A stretch of DNA of 64,000 bases from Rhizobium binae (GTDB lineage: Bacteria > Pseudomonadota > Alphaproteobacteria > Rhizobiales > Rhizobiaceae). Numbering within the stretch: position 1 is the stretch's first letter; each line of letters begins with the position of its first letter. This document shows positions 38,815 through 47,763 of the stretch, in pieces. The stretch spans positions 809,001 to 873,000 of the forward strand of contig NZ_CP071604.1 of NCBI RefSeq assembly GCF_017357225.1, in the 5' to 3' direction. The notes beneath the pieces were generated by a model. The model worked only from the letters and a program-made list of their open reading frames with translations. It was not told the DNA's origin and did not search any database. The position numbers and the translations under genes are program-made.

Positions 38815-40478
38815 GTCGATCACTCCAGAGCCCCCGCTGAAACCACAGGGGATGATTGAAACATGGGTCAATTCTCAGTGATATTTTCCCGCAGTCCCGG
38901 GTCAACTCTCAGCGCAAATCAACAGCCATGCTGGTCGCGGCGCAAGCGCGTGAAGTTCGAAAGGATGACCGGATCGAGCGACTGGAGAAGCTGGTCGCAG
39001 CTTTCAAGCAAGCAGCCTTCGGTCGCAAATCCGAGAAGGCCGATCCTGAACAATTCGATCTCGCATTGGAGGACCTGGAAACGGCCATTGCTGCCATCCA
39101 TGCCGAAGATGAAGCCGATAGCCCCTCTGAGAAGCCGCGCCTCAACTCTCGTGCCTCCAATCGCGGCTCTCTTCCCGCTCATCTTCCTCGTGTCGAGGAA
39201 ATTATCGAACCGGAAAGCCTGATCTGTGCCTGTGGCGGCGGCCTGCATTCCATCGGCGAGGACGTCTCCGAGCGGCTCGATGTCATCCCGGCACGATTTC
39301 GCGTCATCGTCACCCGTCGTCCCAAATATGCCTGCCGCGTTTGCACCGACGGCGTTGCCCAGGCTCCAGCACCTGCCCGATTGATCCAGGCCGGGTTGCC
39401 GACAGAGGCGACCATCGCGCATGTGCTGGTGTCCAAATACGCCGATCATCTGCCGCTCTACCGGCAGGCCCAGATCATGAGCCGCCAGGGTATCGATCTC
39501 GACCGCTCCACGCTCGCCGATTGGGTCGGCCGGGCAGCAATCGAACTTCATCCGGTCTTCGACGCTCTGATTGCCGATTTGAAGCGGTCCACCAAGCTGT
39601 TCATGGACGAGACCCGTGCGCCAGTCCTCGATCCTGGCTCCCGCAAAACCAAAACTGGATACTTCTGGGCGTTGGCCCGTGATGACCGACCGTGGGGCGG
39701 AGGTGCTCCACCCGGCGTAGTCTTTACCTACGCTCCAGGGCGTGGCGGCCAGCATGCCGAACGGATATTGCAAGGGTTTACGGGCGTGCTTCAGGTCGAC
39801 GGCTACGCCGGATATAATCGGCTGATTGCGCCGGATCGTGTTGGTCCCGACATCTGGCTGGCCTATTGCTGGGCGCATGCGCGGCGTAAGCTGGTCGAGA
39901 TCACTCGCACCGTCTCGACACCGATTGCTGAGGATGGCGTGAAGCGGATCGGCGAACTCTATCGCATCGAAGCAGAGCTGCGGGGTCTCGACGCCGAAGC
40001 TCGCCTCGCTGGCAGGCAGGCACGGTCAGCGCCGTTGGTCGCTGACATGCGGACCTGGCTCACGCATAATCGTGCCCGTGTCGCTGGCAAGTCGCCGCTT
40101 GGGGAAGCACTCGCCTATATAGCCAAATATTGGGATGGGCTCTGTGTCTTCCTGACCGACGGTCGCGTTGAGATCGACAACAATTCCGTCGAACGAAGCA
40201 TCAGGCCGATTGCCCTCAATCGTAAGAACGCGCTCTTCGCCGGGCATGACGCGGGAGCGGAGAACTGGGCGACAATCGCTTCGCTGATCGAGACCTGTAA
40301 GCTAAATTCGGTTGATCCGTTTGCTTACCTGTCCGCCACATTCACTGCCATCGTCAACGGTCATAAGCAGAGCCGGATCGATGAACTCCTGCCGTGGAAC
40401 TATCCTTCAGCTCGATATGCGCCCAATTGGAAAACCAGATGGAGACAAATATAGTCGCGTCGCAAGCTGGAGAGCACA

Positions 40479-40919
40479 ATGACGACGCGCTACATACCAT
40501 TTGACGTCTTGCAGAACTTCACATGCACCGGAATGGAGCTTTATGATCTTCGCCACAGTTATTTTGGAGACGACGGAAAGCCTCTATCCGCATATTTTTC
40601 TCTGCCAATTGGCGACGATTTGCTAAAAATTCGCTTTAGCGATGCAGACGTCGTGCGTGTGCTGGACGAGCTCTTACTTTCCACCGAAGAGTATGGCATC
40701 GACCGCATCGGCGTTAAGCCCTACCATTTCGCTTATCGCGTGGAAAATAGTCGCTTCCTTCTCTCGCAATCCGAATTCTACCGCGATCAAAGTCGCGAGG
40801 CGGTACACTATCGATTTATTACGGGTGGTGCCTGCCTAGACGTTCTTACTAAGACCGACCCCAATTTCACATTGGTTCGATGCTTTGCCCGCAACGAGCC
40901 CGAGCTAGGTGAAGTCTGA
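40479..40919 (+). CDS. Passenger gene of the IS66 element, hypothetical protein
   Basis: A 146-residue soluble protein beginning MTTRYIPFDVLQNFTCTGME, with no signal peptide or membrane helix and a well-formed alternation of strands and helices. I do not recognise a family. It lies inside the IS66 ends, 24 bases after tnpC on the same strand and with GGAGAG upstream, so it moves with the element. It is not one of the three standard IS66 genes. Its body (VVRVLDELLLSTEEYGIDRI) is well behaved as coding sequence. Confidence 0.65.
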   Translation: MTTRYIPFDVLQNFTCTGMELYDLRHSYFGDDGKPLSAYFSLPIGDDLLKIRFSDADVVRVLDELLLSTEEYGIDRIGVKPYHFAYRVENSRFLLSQSEFYRDQSREAVHYRFITGGACLDVLTKTDPNFTLVRCFARNEPELGEV

Positions 40920-41040
40920 AAGCTATTTGAGCGGCCTGCATCCGCCGTTGGGCGGAAATGACCTTTCGTTGAGATGACAATCATCGAAACGCGTAAATTA
41001 TCATGTCAACATGTGACTGAGACACCGCTTACGATGAGCC

Positions 41041-41310
41041 CGGTGCTCGCATTGGCCTAAGCGCGATTTTCCCCGCACCTTCTGCAATTGAGTGAGCTTT
41101 GGCATGAGGTGTCCACCAAAATAGGTGGACACCAAGTGATGGAAGAAGGTCAAAAACTTGCCGTGCGGCTGGTCGGTCGGAATGGGAGACGCCGTTTCGA
41201 TCAAAGTTCGAAAGACCGCCTTATTGCGTAAGCGACAAGCTGACCCCATCTGGCCTCGGTAGCGTTGGTCGCTGTATTTGGGACAGACGATTCACAAACT
41301 GTGAGCTTCT
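41041..41310. other. IS66-type debris with a perfect palindrome
   Basis: This stretch continues the interrupted tnpA (GARIG, then pattern lost) and contains a 10-base perfect inverted repeat with a six-base loop, GGTGTCCACC...GGTGGACACC at 41108-41133. A 30-codon frame at 41139 follows. The region seems to be stitched from the ends of several elements. Confidence 0.5.
41139..41231 (+). pseudogene. Truncated IS66-type tnpA (N-terminal 30 codons)
   Basis: The frame MEEGQKLAVRLVGRNGRRRF ends after DQSSKDRLIA at a TAA. It resembles the start of another IS66 OrfA subgroup (GQKLAVRLVGRNGRRRFD then SKDRLI), in which a helix-turn-helix should follow. It is different from both tnpA copies further left. 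Confidence 0.55.
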
Positions 41311-41346
41311 ATGTCTGCGCCTAGCTCTGGAACTAGAAACTTCCAT

Positions 41347-41604
41347 ATGATCGAGGCTGTTCCGGAACGACTTGAGGGCGCCCCCCGGCAATTTCGGCGC
41401 CGCTGGTCAGATGATTTTAAAGCGCGGGCTGTGGCTGAGGCAATGGAGCCCCGCGCAAGCGTCTCGGCCATTGCGCATCGCATCGGCATACATCCCTCGC
41501 AGCTATTTGGCTGGCGTCGTGATGCTCGTGACGGACAACGATCCTCCGTGAGCGCGACGAACAGTAAGCGCTGTCTCCGTCCCATTGGGTCCGCTGCTTT
41601 TTGA
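41347..41604 (+). pseudogene. Truncated IS66-type tnpA with helix-turn-helix
   Basis: Reads RRRWSDDFKARAVAEAMEPR and then IAHRIGIHPSQLFGWRRDAR, the helix-turn-helix half of an IS66 OrfA. After about residue 63 the family pattern stops and the frame runs out in unrelated sequence. No tnpB or tnpC follows. This is the third or fourth distinct tnpA fragment within 6 kb. The ATG at 41347 is probable; 41311 is also possible. Confidence 0.65.
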
Positions 41605-41720
41605 GCATGGTTGCTCATGCGAGAAGGCTTCCAGGTTTATCTGGAAGTTGAATGATGGATAATGGATTTGTTGGTCGCTATGAGGTCGTTGAGCCGCGGT
41701 GTCAACCGGCGCACAAAACT

Positions 41721-43375
41721 GGCTCTGACTCACTTTTGATGAAATCAAGTGCTGGCTGATGTTGGTTTCACCTAAGGAATCAGCACCATGGGTCATTCGC
41801 TCCGGTCGTCGACGCTCGTTCCTCGCGGCTTTGTGGTCTACAATACAGCCATTGATGACGGGGTCATGTTGATCGCAATTCGTCCGGCGAGCACAGCAAG
41901 CCTTTGCCCGGTCTGCGGAACAAGGTCGGAACGAATCCACAGTCGATATCAACGACGCTTGGCTGACCTGCCGTTGGTAGGAAAGCCTGTTCGGCTTGTC
42001 ATTGATGCGCGACGATTCCACTGCGACGCAGTGTTGTGCGGCCGGCGAATCTTCACCGAGCGCTTTGACGGGGACGTTCTCGCGCCTTCGTCGCGGCGAA
42101 CTGCCAGGCTCGACCACATCGTCCATCATCTCGGACTTGCTCTGGGTGGCAGGCCAGCGGCCACCTTTGCCAAAAGGCTCATGCTGCCCATAAGCAACGA
42201 TACGCTGCTACGCGTTGTGCGGCGACGTGGAAGCCCGCGCTTTGTCCCGCCGACCGTCATCGGGATAGATGATTGGGCTTGGCGACGTAACCAACGCTAT
42301 GGGACCATCATCTGCGATCTGGAACGGCGCAAAACCATTGCTCTCTTGCCAGATCGGGAGCCGTCGACGGCCCAGGCCTGGCTCTCGGACCAACCTCAGA
42401 TCAGCATCATCGCCCGCGACCGCGGCGGTGGTTACGCGACGGCTGCAGCCAAGGCATTGCCACAGGCGACCCAGGTCGCTGACCGTTGGCACTTGATGGA
42501 GAATGCCAGCCGGGCATTCCTCGATGCGGTGCGAAAATCCATGCGCCCGATCCGAACCGCGATCGGAGCCGCCACGATCAATCCCGAATTGCTGACTGCT
42601 GCCGAGCGCATCCAATACGAGGGATATCTTCGCCGCGAAGACACCAACGCCGCCATTCTCGATCTGGCCAAGTCGGGGGCCGCAATCAAGGAGATCGTGC
42701 GCCAGACCGGGTACAGTCGCGGCTTGGTCCGATGCGTGTTGCGTGGTCAACGGTCGGATATTTTCCGCGTCCGCGAGAGCTCGCTCGAACTCCATCTGCC
42801 GTGGCTTGACGCTCAATGGGCGGCCGGCCATCGGAATGGGACAGAGCTGTGGCGGAAACTCAAGAGCCAAGGGTTCCGCGGCTGCCTTCGCGTTGTCACC
42901 GAATGGGCCACACGCCGCCGAAAAGCGGAAAAGGTCGATGACGGCACCTTGAACCGAGCGCCCTCGGCCAAGACCATCGCGCGTCTTATGACCATCGGTC
43001 GCGACGATCTCTCCAAATCTGAGACCGTGACGGTTGCGGCGATTGAAGGCGGCGTGCCGCTGCTCGTTGAGGCGCGGGAAGCGATCGCCGCCTTCCAGAC
43101 GATGATCCGCAAGAAATCCATCACTGATCTCGATCCATGGTTGGAGAAAGCTCGAACAGGCTTGGTCGCGTCCTTCGCTAGCGGCGTCGTCAAGGACCGT
43201 GCAGCCGTCAGCGCCGCGATCACGTCGCCATGGTCGAATGGCCAGACCGAAGGGCAGATCACCAAGCTCAAATTGGTGAAACGCCAGATGTATGGCCGCG
43301 GAAAGATTGACCTCCTCCAGGCCCGCGTCATCGGCACGGATTAAAATCCATCACCACCAAAACTGCGTCAGAGCC
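41721..43375 (+). mobile_element. ISL3-family insertion sequence
   Basis: The left end GGCTCTGACTCACTTTTGATG and the inverted right end GGCTCTGACGCAGTTTTGGTG form imperfect terminal repeats with the GGCTCT start of the family. The 1,655-base element holds one transposase gene. The flanking 8-mers (ACAAAACT left, AATATTCC right) do not match, so there is no target duplication; the element may have lost it by recombination with another copy. Confidence 0.8.
41788..43344 (+). CDS. ISL3-family transposase
   Basis: This DDE transposase of 518 residues has an N-terminal zinc finger (SLCPVCGTRSERIHSRYQRR near residue 38), the helix-turn-helix, and the ISL3 core: FVPPTVIGIDDWAWRRNQRY near residue 153 (first Asp), IIARDRGGGYATA (second Asp), HLMENA and SPWSNGQTEGQITKLKLVKR near the end (Glu). 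It ends YGRGKIDLLQARV, the usual C-terminus. The gene is intact and may be active. Confidence 0.88.
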   Translation: MGHSLRSSTLVPRGFVVYNTAIDDGVMLIAIRPASTASLCPVCGTRSERIHSRYQRRLADLPLVGKPVRLVIDARRFHCDAVLCGRRIFTERFDGDVLAPSSRRTARLDHIVHHLGLALGGRPAATFAKRLMLPISNDTLLRVVRRRGSPRFVPPTVIGIDDWAWRRNQRYGTIICDLERRKTIALLPDREPSTAQAWLSDQPQISIIARDRGGGYATAAAKALPQATQVADRWHLMENASRAFLDAVRKSMRPIRTAIGAATINPELLTAAERIQYEGYLRREDTNAAILDLAKSGAAIKEIVRQTGYSRGLVRCVLRGQRSDIFRVRESSLELHLPWLDAQWAAGHRNGTELWRKLKSQGFRGCLRVVTEWATRRRKAEKVDDGTLNRAPSAKTIARLMTIGRDDLSKSETVTVAAIEGGVPLLVEAREAIAAFQTMIRKKSITDLDPWLEKARTGLVASFASGVVKDRAAVSAAITSPWSNGQTEGQITKLKLVKRQMYGRGKIDLLQARVIGTD

Positions 43376-43806
43376 AATATTCCACGCCGAAACACAGCCT
43401 GAGCCTGTCAATCGTTTTTCGCTGCCGAGGGTGGTCTCCGACGGGCCGCAGGCGCAGGTTTTGACGTGGAGATTGGATCAGACTTGGCCGACGCGCGTGA
43501 TGCGTTCAGCAATGAAGCCAGCCGGGACCAAATCAGAAGCGCAGATCTTCGTGCTCATCATGCTGATTCCTTTGTGGAAACCAGCAACGCAGCATCGTTA
43601 CAACTACATCAAAAATGAGTCAGAGACCCAATCTTCCTGTAGACGACTAGAGAGGTGGCTCGGTTTGTCTGAACAAATCGGGGCGTTTTGCGAAGTGGAT
43701 TTCCGCCTCGATTATGCTGCTACCATCATCGGTGTCAGTAGGTCTGATCCGGCGTCTGCCGGTCAAGGGATGAATGTGGGCGTCGGGTGTTATAAAAGCT
43801 TCCCGT
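43376..43806. other. Gap between ISL3 and the asnB-like gene
   Basis: About 430 bases without a supportable gene. A plus-strand frame of 139 codons spans part of it but has no ribosome site and an improbable sequence. A fragment reading PRVVSDGPQAQVLT may be a transposon relic. No terminator for the convergent gene is apparent. Confidence 0.3.
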
Positions 43807-45561
43807 TTATACTCGATTACCAGCAACCACATGAATATCGGTCGCCGTGATCAGCGAGATCAGCGTAAACAGATGCTTGGCTGGCGTTCCTTTTGCTGCA
43901 TTCCAGTTGATCCACTCAGAGAGATACTCCCGGGAGATGCGGTACTCATCAGAAGTGAGCATCTTATCGGCGACCGCATCGAGATTTGCCATTAGCGGTG
44001 TCTCCCAAAGATTGACCGTGCCTCCCTTACCAAATTTCGGCCGATCTGCCACCTGTGCCGGAAGGAGTTTTCTGGCAAGATCCGCAAGGGCGATTTTGTC
44101 TGACCTTTCTCGACTCTTTAGCGATATGTCAATTTTCCTTTTATCCGGAAGTCGGCTGGCCGCCTGCAAGACCGAAGAGTAAAGATACGGCACTCGCGCC
44201 TCGACACTGTGCGCCATCATCATCTTGTCGACGCGCAGCAATTGTGCGAACTGCATTTGATAAGCTCGCTCAAAGGACAGCATCGTATCGAGCTTTGTAC
44301 CCACTGCCCTCTTTTCGAAGGCGGCAAGGAATTCTCCCTCCCTCGCCGCCAAGGCCTTGGCAACAGGATCGCGCAGGTACGCAATCGCATTCGGTTGCGC
44401 TCGTCGGCGCCGATAGTACTCGTACATGCTGCGTGTGGTCGCATTGTCCTCCTGGGCGACTCTGTGCCAAGGATAGCCGGCAAAGATCTCGTCGCTTCCT
44501 TCGCCCATCAAAATTACCTTGAACCCGTTATCCCTGATGACTTCGGACAGACCAAAGGTCGGGAAAACGTTCGGGTTGGCTATGGGCTCTTCCACATGGT
44601 AGAGAATGGACCGGAGGGTTTGTTCAAGATCGCCGGCGGAAAGGCGAACGATTCGGTGCTCAATACCGCAATGCTTGGCAACGATTCTTGAATATTCTAC
44701 CTCATCGTCGTCTCGATCGGAGAAGGTTGTTGTGAACGCGACTAGATTTCCTCTTTTTTTCGCTGCCAATGCCGCCACGATACTTGAATCGAGCCCTCCG
44801 GAAAGAGCGATGGCAACGGGAACGTCCGCGACCATGTGATCGGAAACAGATCGGTCCAGGACTTTGCGAAGGCCGAGCTCGTTCCACCATCTTTTTGTCT
44901 CTGCCCTGTCTATTGCCCAGTAGCGTCGGTGGATCGATCCACCTCTAAAGGAGATGACCTCCCCCGGGGCAACCTGCGATAAACCAGCAAAGAACGAATT
45001 CTGCGAGAGAGGGAAGCCCCACAAGATTATTTCCTGCAAGACATGAGGGTTAATCCCCCGTGGCCCGAGCCGAAGCAGCGGCTTCGTTTCCGAAGCGAAA
45101 GAGACGATCTCGCCTTGTTCCCGCACATAGAGCGGCTTAATACCGAAGCGGTCCCGGGCAAGACTTAGTGTCTTGTTTTTCTTGTCGTAGATGGCGATGG
45201 CGAACATGCCGTGGAGTTTTTCGAAACAGGCATCGCCCCACTGCTCGAATGCTCGGGCCACGACCTCAGTGTCACCTGAAGTGCTGAAGCTGTGCCCGAG
45301 CTTTTGCAGAGCGGCTCGGACCTCCCGATAATTGTAGATCTCACCGTTGTATGCCAGAACCATGCGATCGGTGAGAAATGGCTGGTTGCTTGCTTCAGAA
45401 AGATCAATGATGGCCAACCTAGTGTGGCCGAATATCAATTCGTGATCGATCCTGAATGAGGAAGAATCGTCAGGCCCGCGATGCTTTATGGTTCGAAGGG
45501 AGGCCAAGAATGCCTCATCAGACGGAAGATCGCCACCGACGATTCCAAAGATCCCACACAT
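43807..45561 (-). CDS. asnB: Glutamine-dependent asparagine-synthase-family amidotransferase
   Basis: The 584 residues show an N-terminal class-II glutaminase domain with the nucleophile Cys2 (MCGIFGIVGG), RLAIIDLS and YNGEIYNYRE, then a C-terminal synthetase with the PP-loop ALSGGLDSSIVAAL near residue 252 and MGEGSDEIFAGYPWHR. It may synthesise asparagine, but AsnB homologues inside O-antigen clusters often amidate uronic acids (WbpS type). The location between insertion sequences and acyltransferases favours a polysaccharide role; this is inference. Confidence 0.8.
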   Translation of the reverse strand: MCGIFGIVGGDLPSDEAFLASLRTIKHRGPDDSSSFRIDHELIFGHTRLAIIDLSEASNQPFLTDRMVLAYNGEIYNYREVRAALQKLGHSFSTSGDTEVVARAFEQWGDACFEKLHGMFAIAIYDKKNKTLSLARDRFGIKPLYVREQGEIVSFASETKPLLRLGPRGINPHVLQEIILWGFPLSQNSFFAGLSQVAPGEVISFRGGSIHRRYWAIDRAETKRWWNELGLRKVLDRSVSDHMVADVPVAIALSGGLDSSIVAALAAKKRGNLVAFTTTFSDRDDDEVEYSRIVAKHCGIEHRIVRLSAGDLEQTLRSILYHVEEPIANPNVFPTFGLSEVIRDNGFKVILMGEGSDEIFAGYPWHRVAQEDNATTRSMYEYYRRRRAQPNAIAYLRDPVAKALAAREGEFLAAFEKRAVGTKLDTMLSFERAYQMQFAQLLRVDKMMMAHSVEARVPYLYSSVLQAASRLPDKRKIDISLKSRERSDKIALADLARKLLPAQVADRPKFGKGGTVNLWETPLMANLDAVADKMLTSDEYRISREYLSEWINWNAAKGTPAKHLFTLISLITATDIHVVAGNRV

Positions 45562-45762
45562 TCGCCAATATTCCCCTTTTCCATCCGGACAAGCTTACGT
45601 GGAACTGTTGCGCGCAGCTCTCCAATCTGCTTGAGAACGTTAAAGAGCGGCAACGTAACAGAGTGACCACGATCGGTTTCCGGGTAATCAAGATTGCTGA
45701 CAACTTAGTATCTCAAGGCCAATTCGAACCGAACCACAGTTCGGCGCAAAGTTCCAGGCCAA

Positions 45763-47691
45763 CTATTTCAACGCATCAATCCAGCGATGCAGGGAAGAAC
45801 CATCCCTGATCGCATTCACCAAGTATATAGAACCGCGTAAGGTCAGGTGCCCATAGTCCCACGCTACGAGATCGTCATGGCCATCACCAAGTCTTGTCAG
45901 ACATCCCTCTCCGTTGCAAAGGGCATCAAAAGCAGAGAAATACTCCACGTTCATCATTTCGGCACGCTTCCTGAGGTCCTTATCTACCTCGCGAATATCA
46001 TCATTCAATGCAGAAACAAGACGGTACGGCACTCTGTGGCTGGGGTCAGAAAGATATGCATCCAAGAGGATCTTTGGTAACGACGGTCGCCATTGGGGGA
46101 CTGGCCCAATCAGCAGAACCCGTCTGACGCCACTTCCCCGCGCTTTGGCGACTGTTTGTTCGAGGCGGGAGTAGTCGGGGCTTTCAGCATATTTCGGCCA
46201 GTCTGCCGATATGATCAACACCGCGGGTTTCGACCGTGCTATCTCGGAAATTCCGAAACTGCTGAATGCTGGGCAGTTGGGTCTTCCAGCCGAATTAAAG
46301 CCAATCACAGGTGGGCACGAGGCTGCGTTCAATTGTGCCAGCGGTATAGCATCTGCCTCCGCAATCTTTCTTAAGCCGGGGTAGAGATGTGCGGCATGAG
46401 AATCTCCCCAAAGAAGGATCCCACGAGACAAATCGATGTCCTTAGCACAAGCATTCGCAAAGTCACCTGGCCCCTGATCTGGCCGAAGAAAGCAAGTGCT
46501 TACTCGATATTCGCCTTCGTATTGGGGATACCGATAGTTTGCTAGATCTCGAACCACAGCAGGGAATCGACTGGATACTCCTCCAGTAAGAATCGTGGCG
46601 GCTCCTAGGCTAGCTATCACCATCGCACCCGCTGCCAGGCTGACCACAGACTGTTTCCTTAGGCAACCAAATCGGAACGGTCGCTCAACCATTGAGTAGG
46701 TCGCCCAAGCCAATCCTACACTTGCGGCAACGATCGAAATCTTCACCTGAAACGTCAGATCGCCACGTGCGGCAATCCTCGCGAATACCAAGAGCGGCCA
46801 ATGCCACAGATAGACCGGATAACTAATTAAACCTATGTAAGCTATGCAGCGGTTGCCGAGGATATAACGGTTTATGATGGTGTCCATGCCGGCAAAGATA
46901 ATCAGTGCGGCACCCATCGTCGGCAGAAGCACCAGCCACCCTGGAAATAGGTCCGTGACATTAATCCAAGCGAGACCCGCTACTATCAGTCCAAATCCAA
47001 AGCATGAGTACGCGTTTGCACCTAATGGCGTAGGTCTGCCAAATCTACCTACAGCTAACAGAGAACCAAGCGACAGTTCCCACATCCGCCCATATGGCAA
47101 ATAAAAGGCCTGAGTACGATAAGATTCTGTCGCCCAGACATTCAAAGCGAATGACAGCAGGATCAGTACATAGGTGACGAAAGAAAGGTTTAATTTCCCT
47201 CTGTAGGCTATGATCAGCAAAGGGGGCCAGAGGAGATAGAACTGCTCTTCGACGCCAAGCGACCAAAGATGAAGGGCAGGCTGTATGTCGGAGGCGGCCG
47301 CGAAATAATCAGTCGTTAGCCAAAAATGAAAGTTGGCTAGAAATGCCATTCCCGCCACCATTTGCCGGCCGAACGATAGAAACTCATCCGCAGTTAAGAG
47401 CCACCAACCAACGATCCAGCTTGCAAGCAATACTACGATCAGTGCGGGGAATATCCGACGAATTCGCCTGGCATAGAAGTCGCGATAGCTGAACCGATCT
47501 AGCTTTGCGCTCGCCAGAATGATCGATGAGATCAAAAAACCCGAAATAACGAAGAAGATGTCAACCCCGACGAATCCTCCAGGAAGCCAGGACGCATCGG
47601 CGTGAAAGATGACGACCGAAAGAACCGCAACGGCTCTCAGACCGTCGATATCAGGTCGATATTTCGAAACTTGCTCTCTTTGCTGATGCAT
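45763..47691 (-). CDS. Acyltransferase (OafA/YrhL type) with SGNH domain
   Basis: This 642-residue integral membrane protein has an N-terminal acyltransferase-3 domain of about ten helices (YRPDIDGLRAVAVLSVVIFH, FFVISGFLIS) up to residue 370, and a periplasmic SGNH esterase-like domain with the block GDSHAAHLYPGL near residue 427 and the DxxH-type YGHLTLRGS near the end. Such proteins O-acetylate surface sugars. It is paralogous to the neighbour at 47764 and its AT-rich composition is unlike the core genes. Confidence 0.85.
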   Translation of the reverse strand: MHQQREQVSKYRPDIDGLRAVAVLSVVIFHADASWLPGGFVGVDIFFVISGFLISSIILASAKLDRFSYRDFYARRIRRIFPALIVVLLASWIVGWWLLTADEFLSFGRQMVAGMAFLANFHFWLTTDYFAAASDIQPALHLWSLGVEEQFYLLWPPLLIIAYRGKLNLSFVTYVLILLSFALNVWATESYRTQAFYLPYGRMWELSLGSLLAVGRFGRPTPLGANAYSCFGFGLIVAGLAWINVTDLFPGWLVLLPTMGAALIIFAGMDTIINRYILGNRCIAYIGLISYPVYLWHWPLLVFARIAARGDLTFQVKISIVAASVGLAWATYSMVERPFRFGCLRKQSVVSLAAGAMVIASLGAATILTGGVSSRFPAVVRDLANYRYPQYEGEYRVSTCFLRPDQGPGDFANACAKDIDLSRGILLWGDSHAAHLYPGLRKIAEADAIPLAQLNAASCPPVIGFNSAGRPNCPAFSSFGISEIARSKPAVLIISADWPKYAESPDYSRLEQTVAKARGSGVRRVLLIGPVPQWRPSLPKILLDAYLSDPSHRVPYRLVSALNDDIREVDKDLRKRAEMMNVEYFSAFDALCNGEGCLTRLGDGHDDLVAWDYGHLTLRGSIYLVNAIRDGSSLHRWIDALK

Positions 47692-47763
47692 TCCAGGATA
47701 ATTTGCTGCTGATTCGTGGTTTCGCCGACACCTGCAGGCGCGTTATTAGCTAGCCTTCAACCT

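Larger units (their letters stand above)
36431..38924 (-). mobile_element. IS21-family insertion sequence
   Basis: A 2,494-base element bounded by the inverted repeats TGTTGATTTGCGCTGAGAGT (left) and its complement at the right end. Both ends also carry internal repeats of the type TTTGCACTGAGAAGTGACCC and TCAATTCTCAGTGATATT, the multiple terminal repeats of the IS21 family. A 9-base duplication, GCCATGCTG, flanks it (36422-36430 and 38925-38933). It encodes istA and istB on the minus strand and appears complete, so it is the youngest insertion in the nest. Confidence 0.9.
36377..40454 (+). pseudogene. tnpC: IS66 TnpC (DDE transposase), interrupted by IS21
   Basis: The first 18 codons (36377-36430, MLDAADLPDDIAALKAML) are separated from the rest by the IS21 insertion. 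Reading resumes in frame at 38934 with VAAQAREVRKDDRIERLEKL. Removing the IS21 and one 9-base duplicate restores a transposase of about 525 residues. The remainder keeps the zinc-binding segment ICACGGGLHSIGEDVSERLD, the DDE core with FMDETRAPVL, VDGYAGYNRL and NNSVERSIRPIALNRKNALF, and DELLPWNY at the end. The C-terminal tail PSARYAPNWKTRWRQI differs from the common IS66 ending. The element is presumably inactive unless IS21 excises precisely. Confidence 0.85.
35489..41032 (+). mobile_element. IS66-family element with passenger gene, split by an IS21 element
   Basis: The element starts GTAACCGCTGTTCCG and its far end, read inverted, is GTAAGCGGTGTCTCA. These are imperfect inverted ends of about 30 bases, with the GTAA start of the family. 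It is flanked on both sides by the 8-base target duplication GATGAGCC (35481-35488 and 41033-41040), the size IS66 elements make. It contains tnpA, tnpB, tnpC (broken by an IS21 insertion) and an extra gene at 40479. Without the 2.5-kb IS21 and one 9-bp duplication the element would be about 3.0 kb. Confidence 0.85.

Noticed and set aside
43431..43850. 139-residue plus-strand frame after ISL3
   Set aside because: No ribosome site, overlaps the end of asnB, no recognisable pattern.
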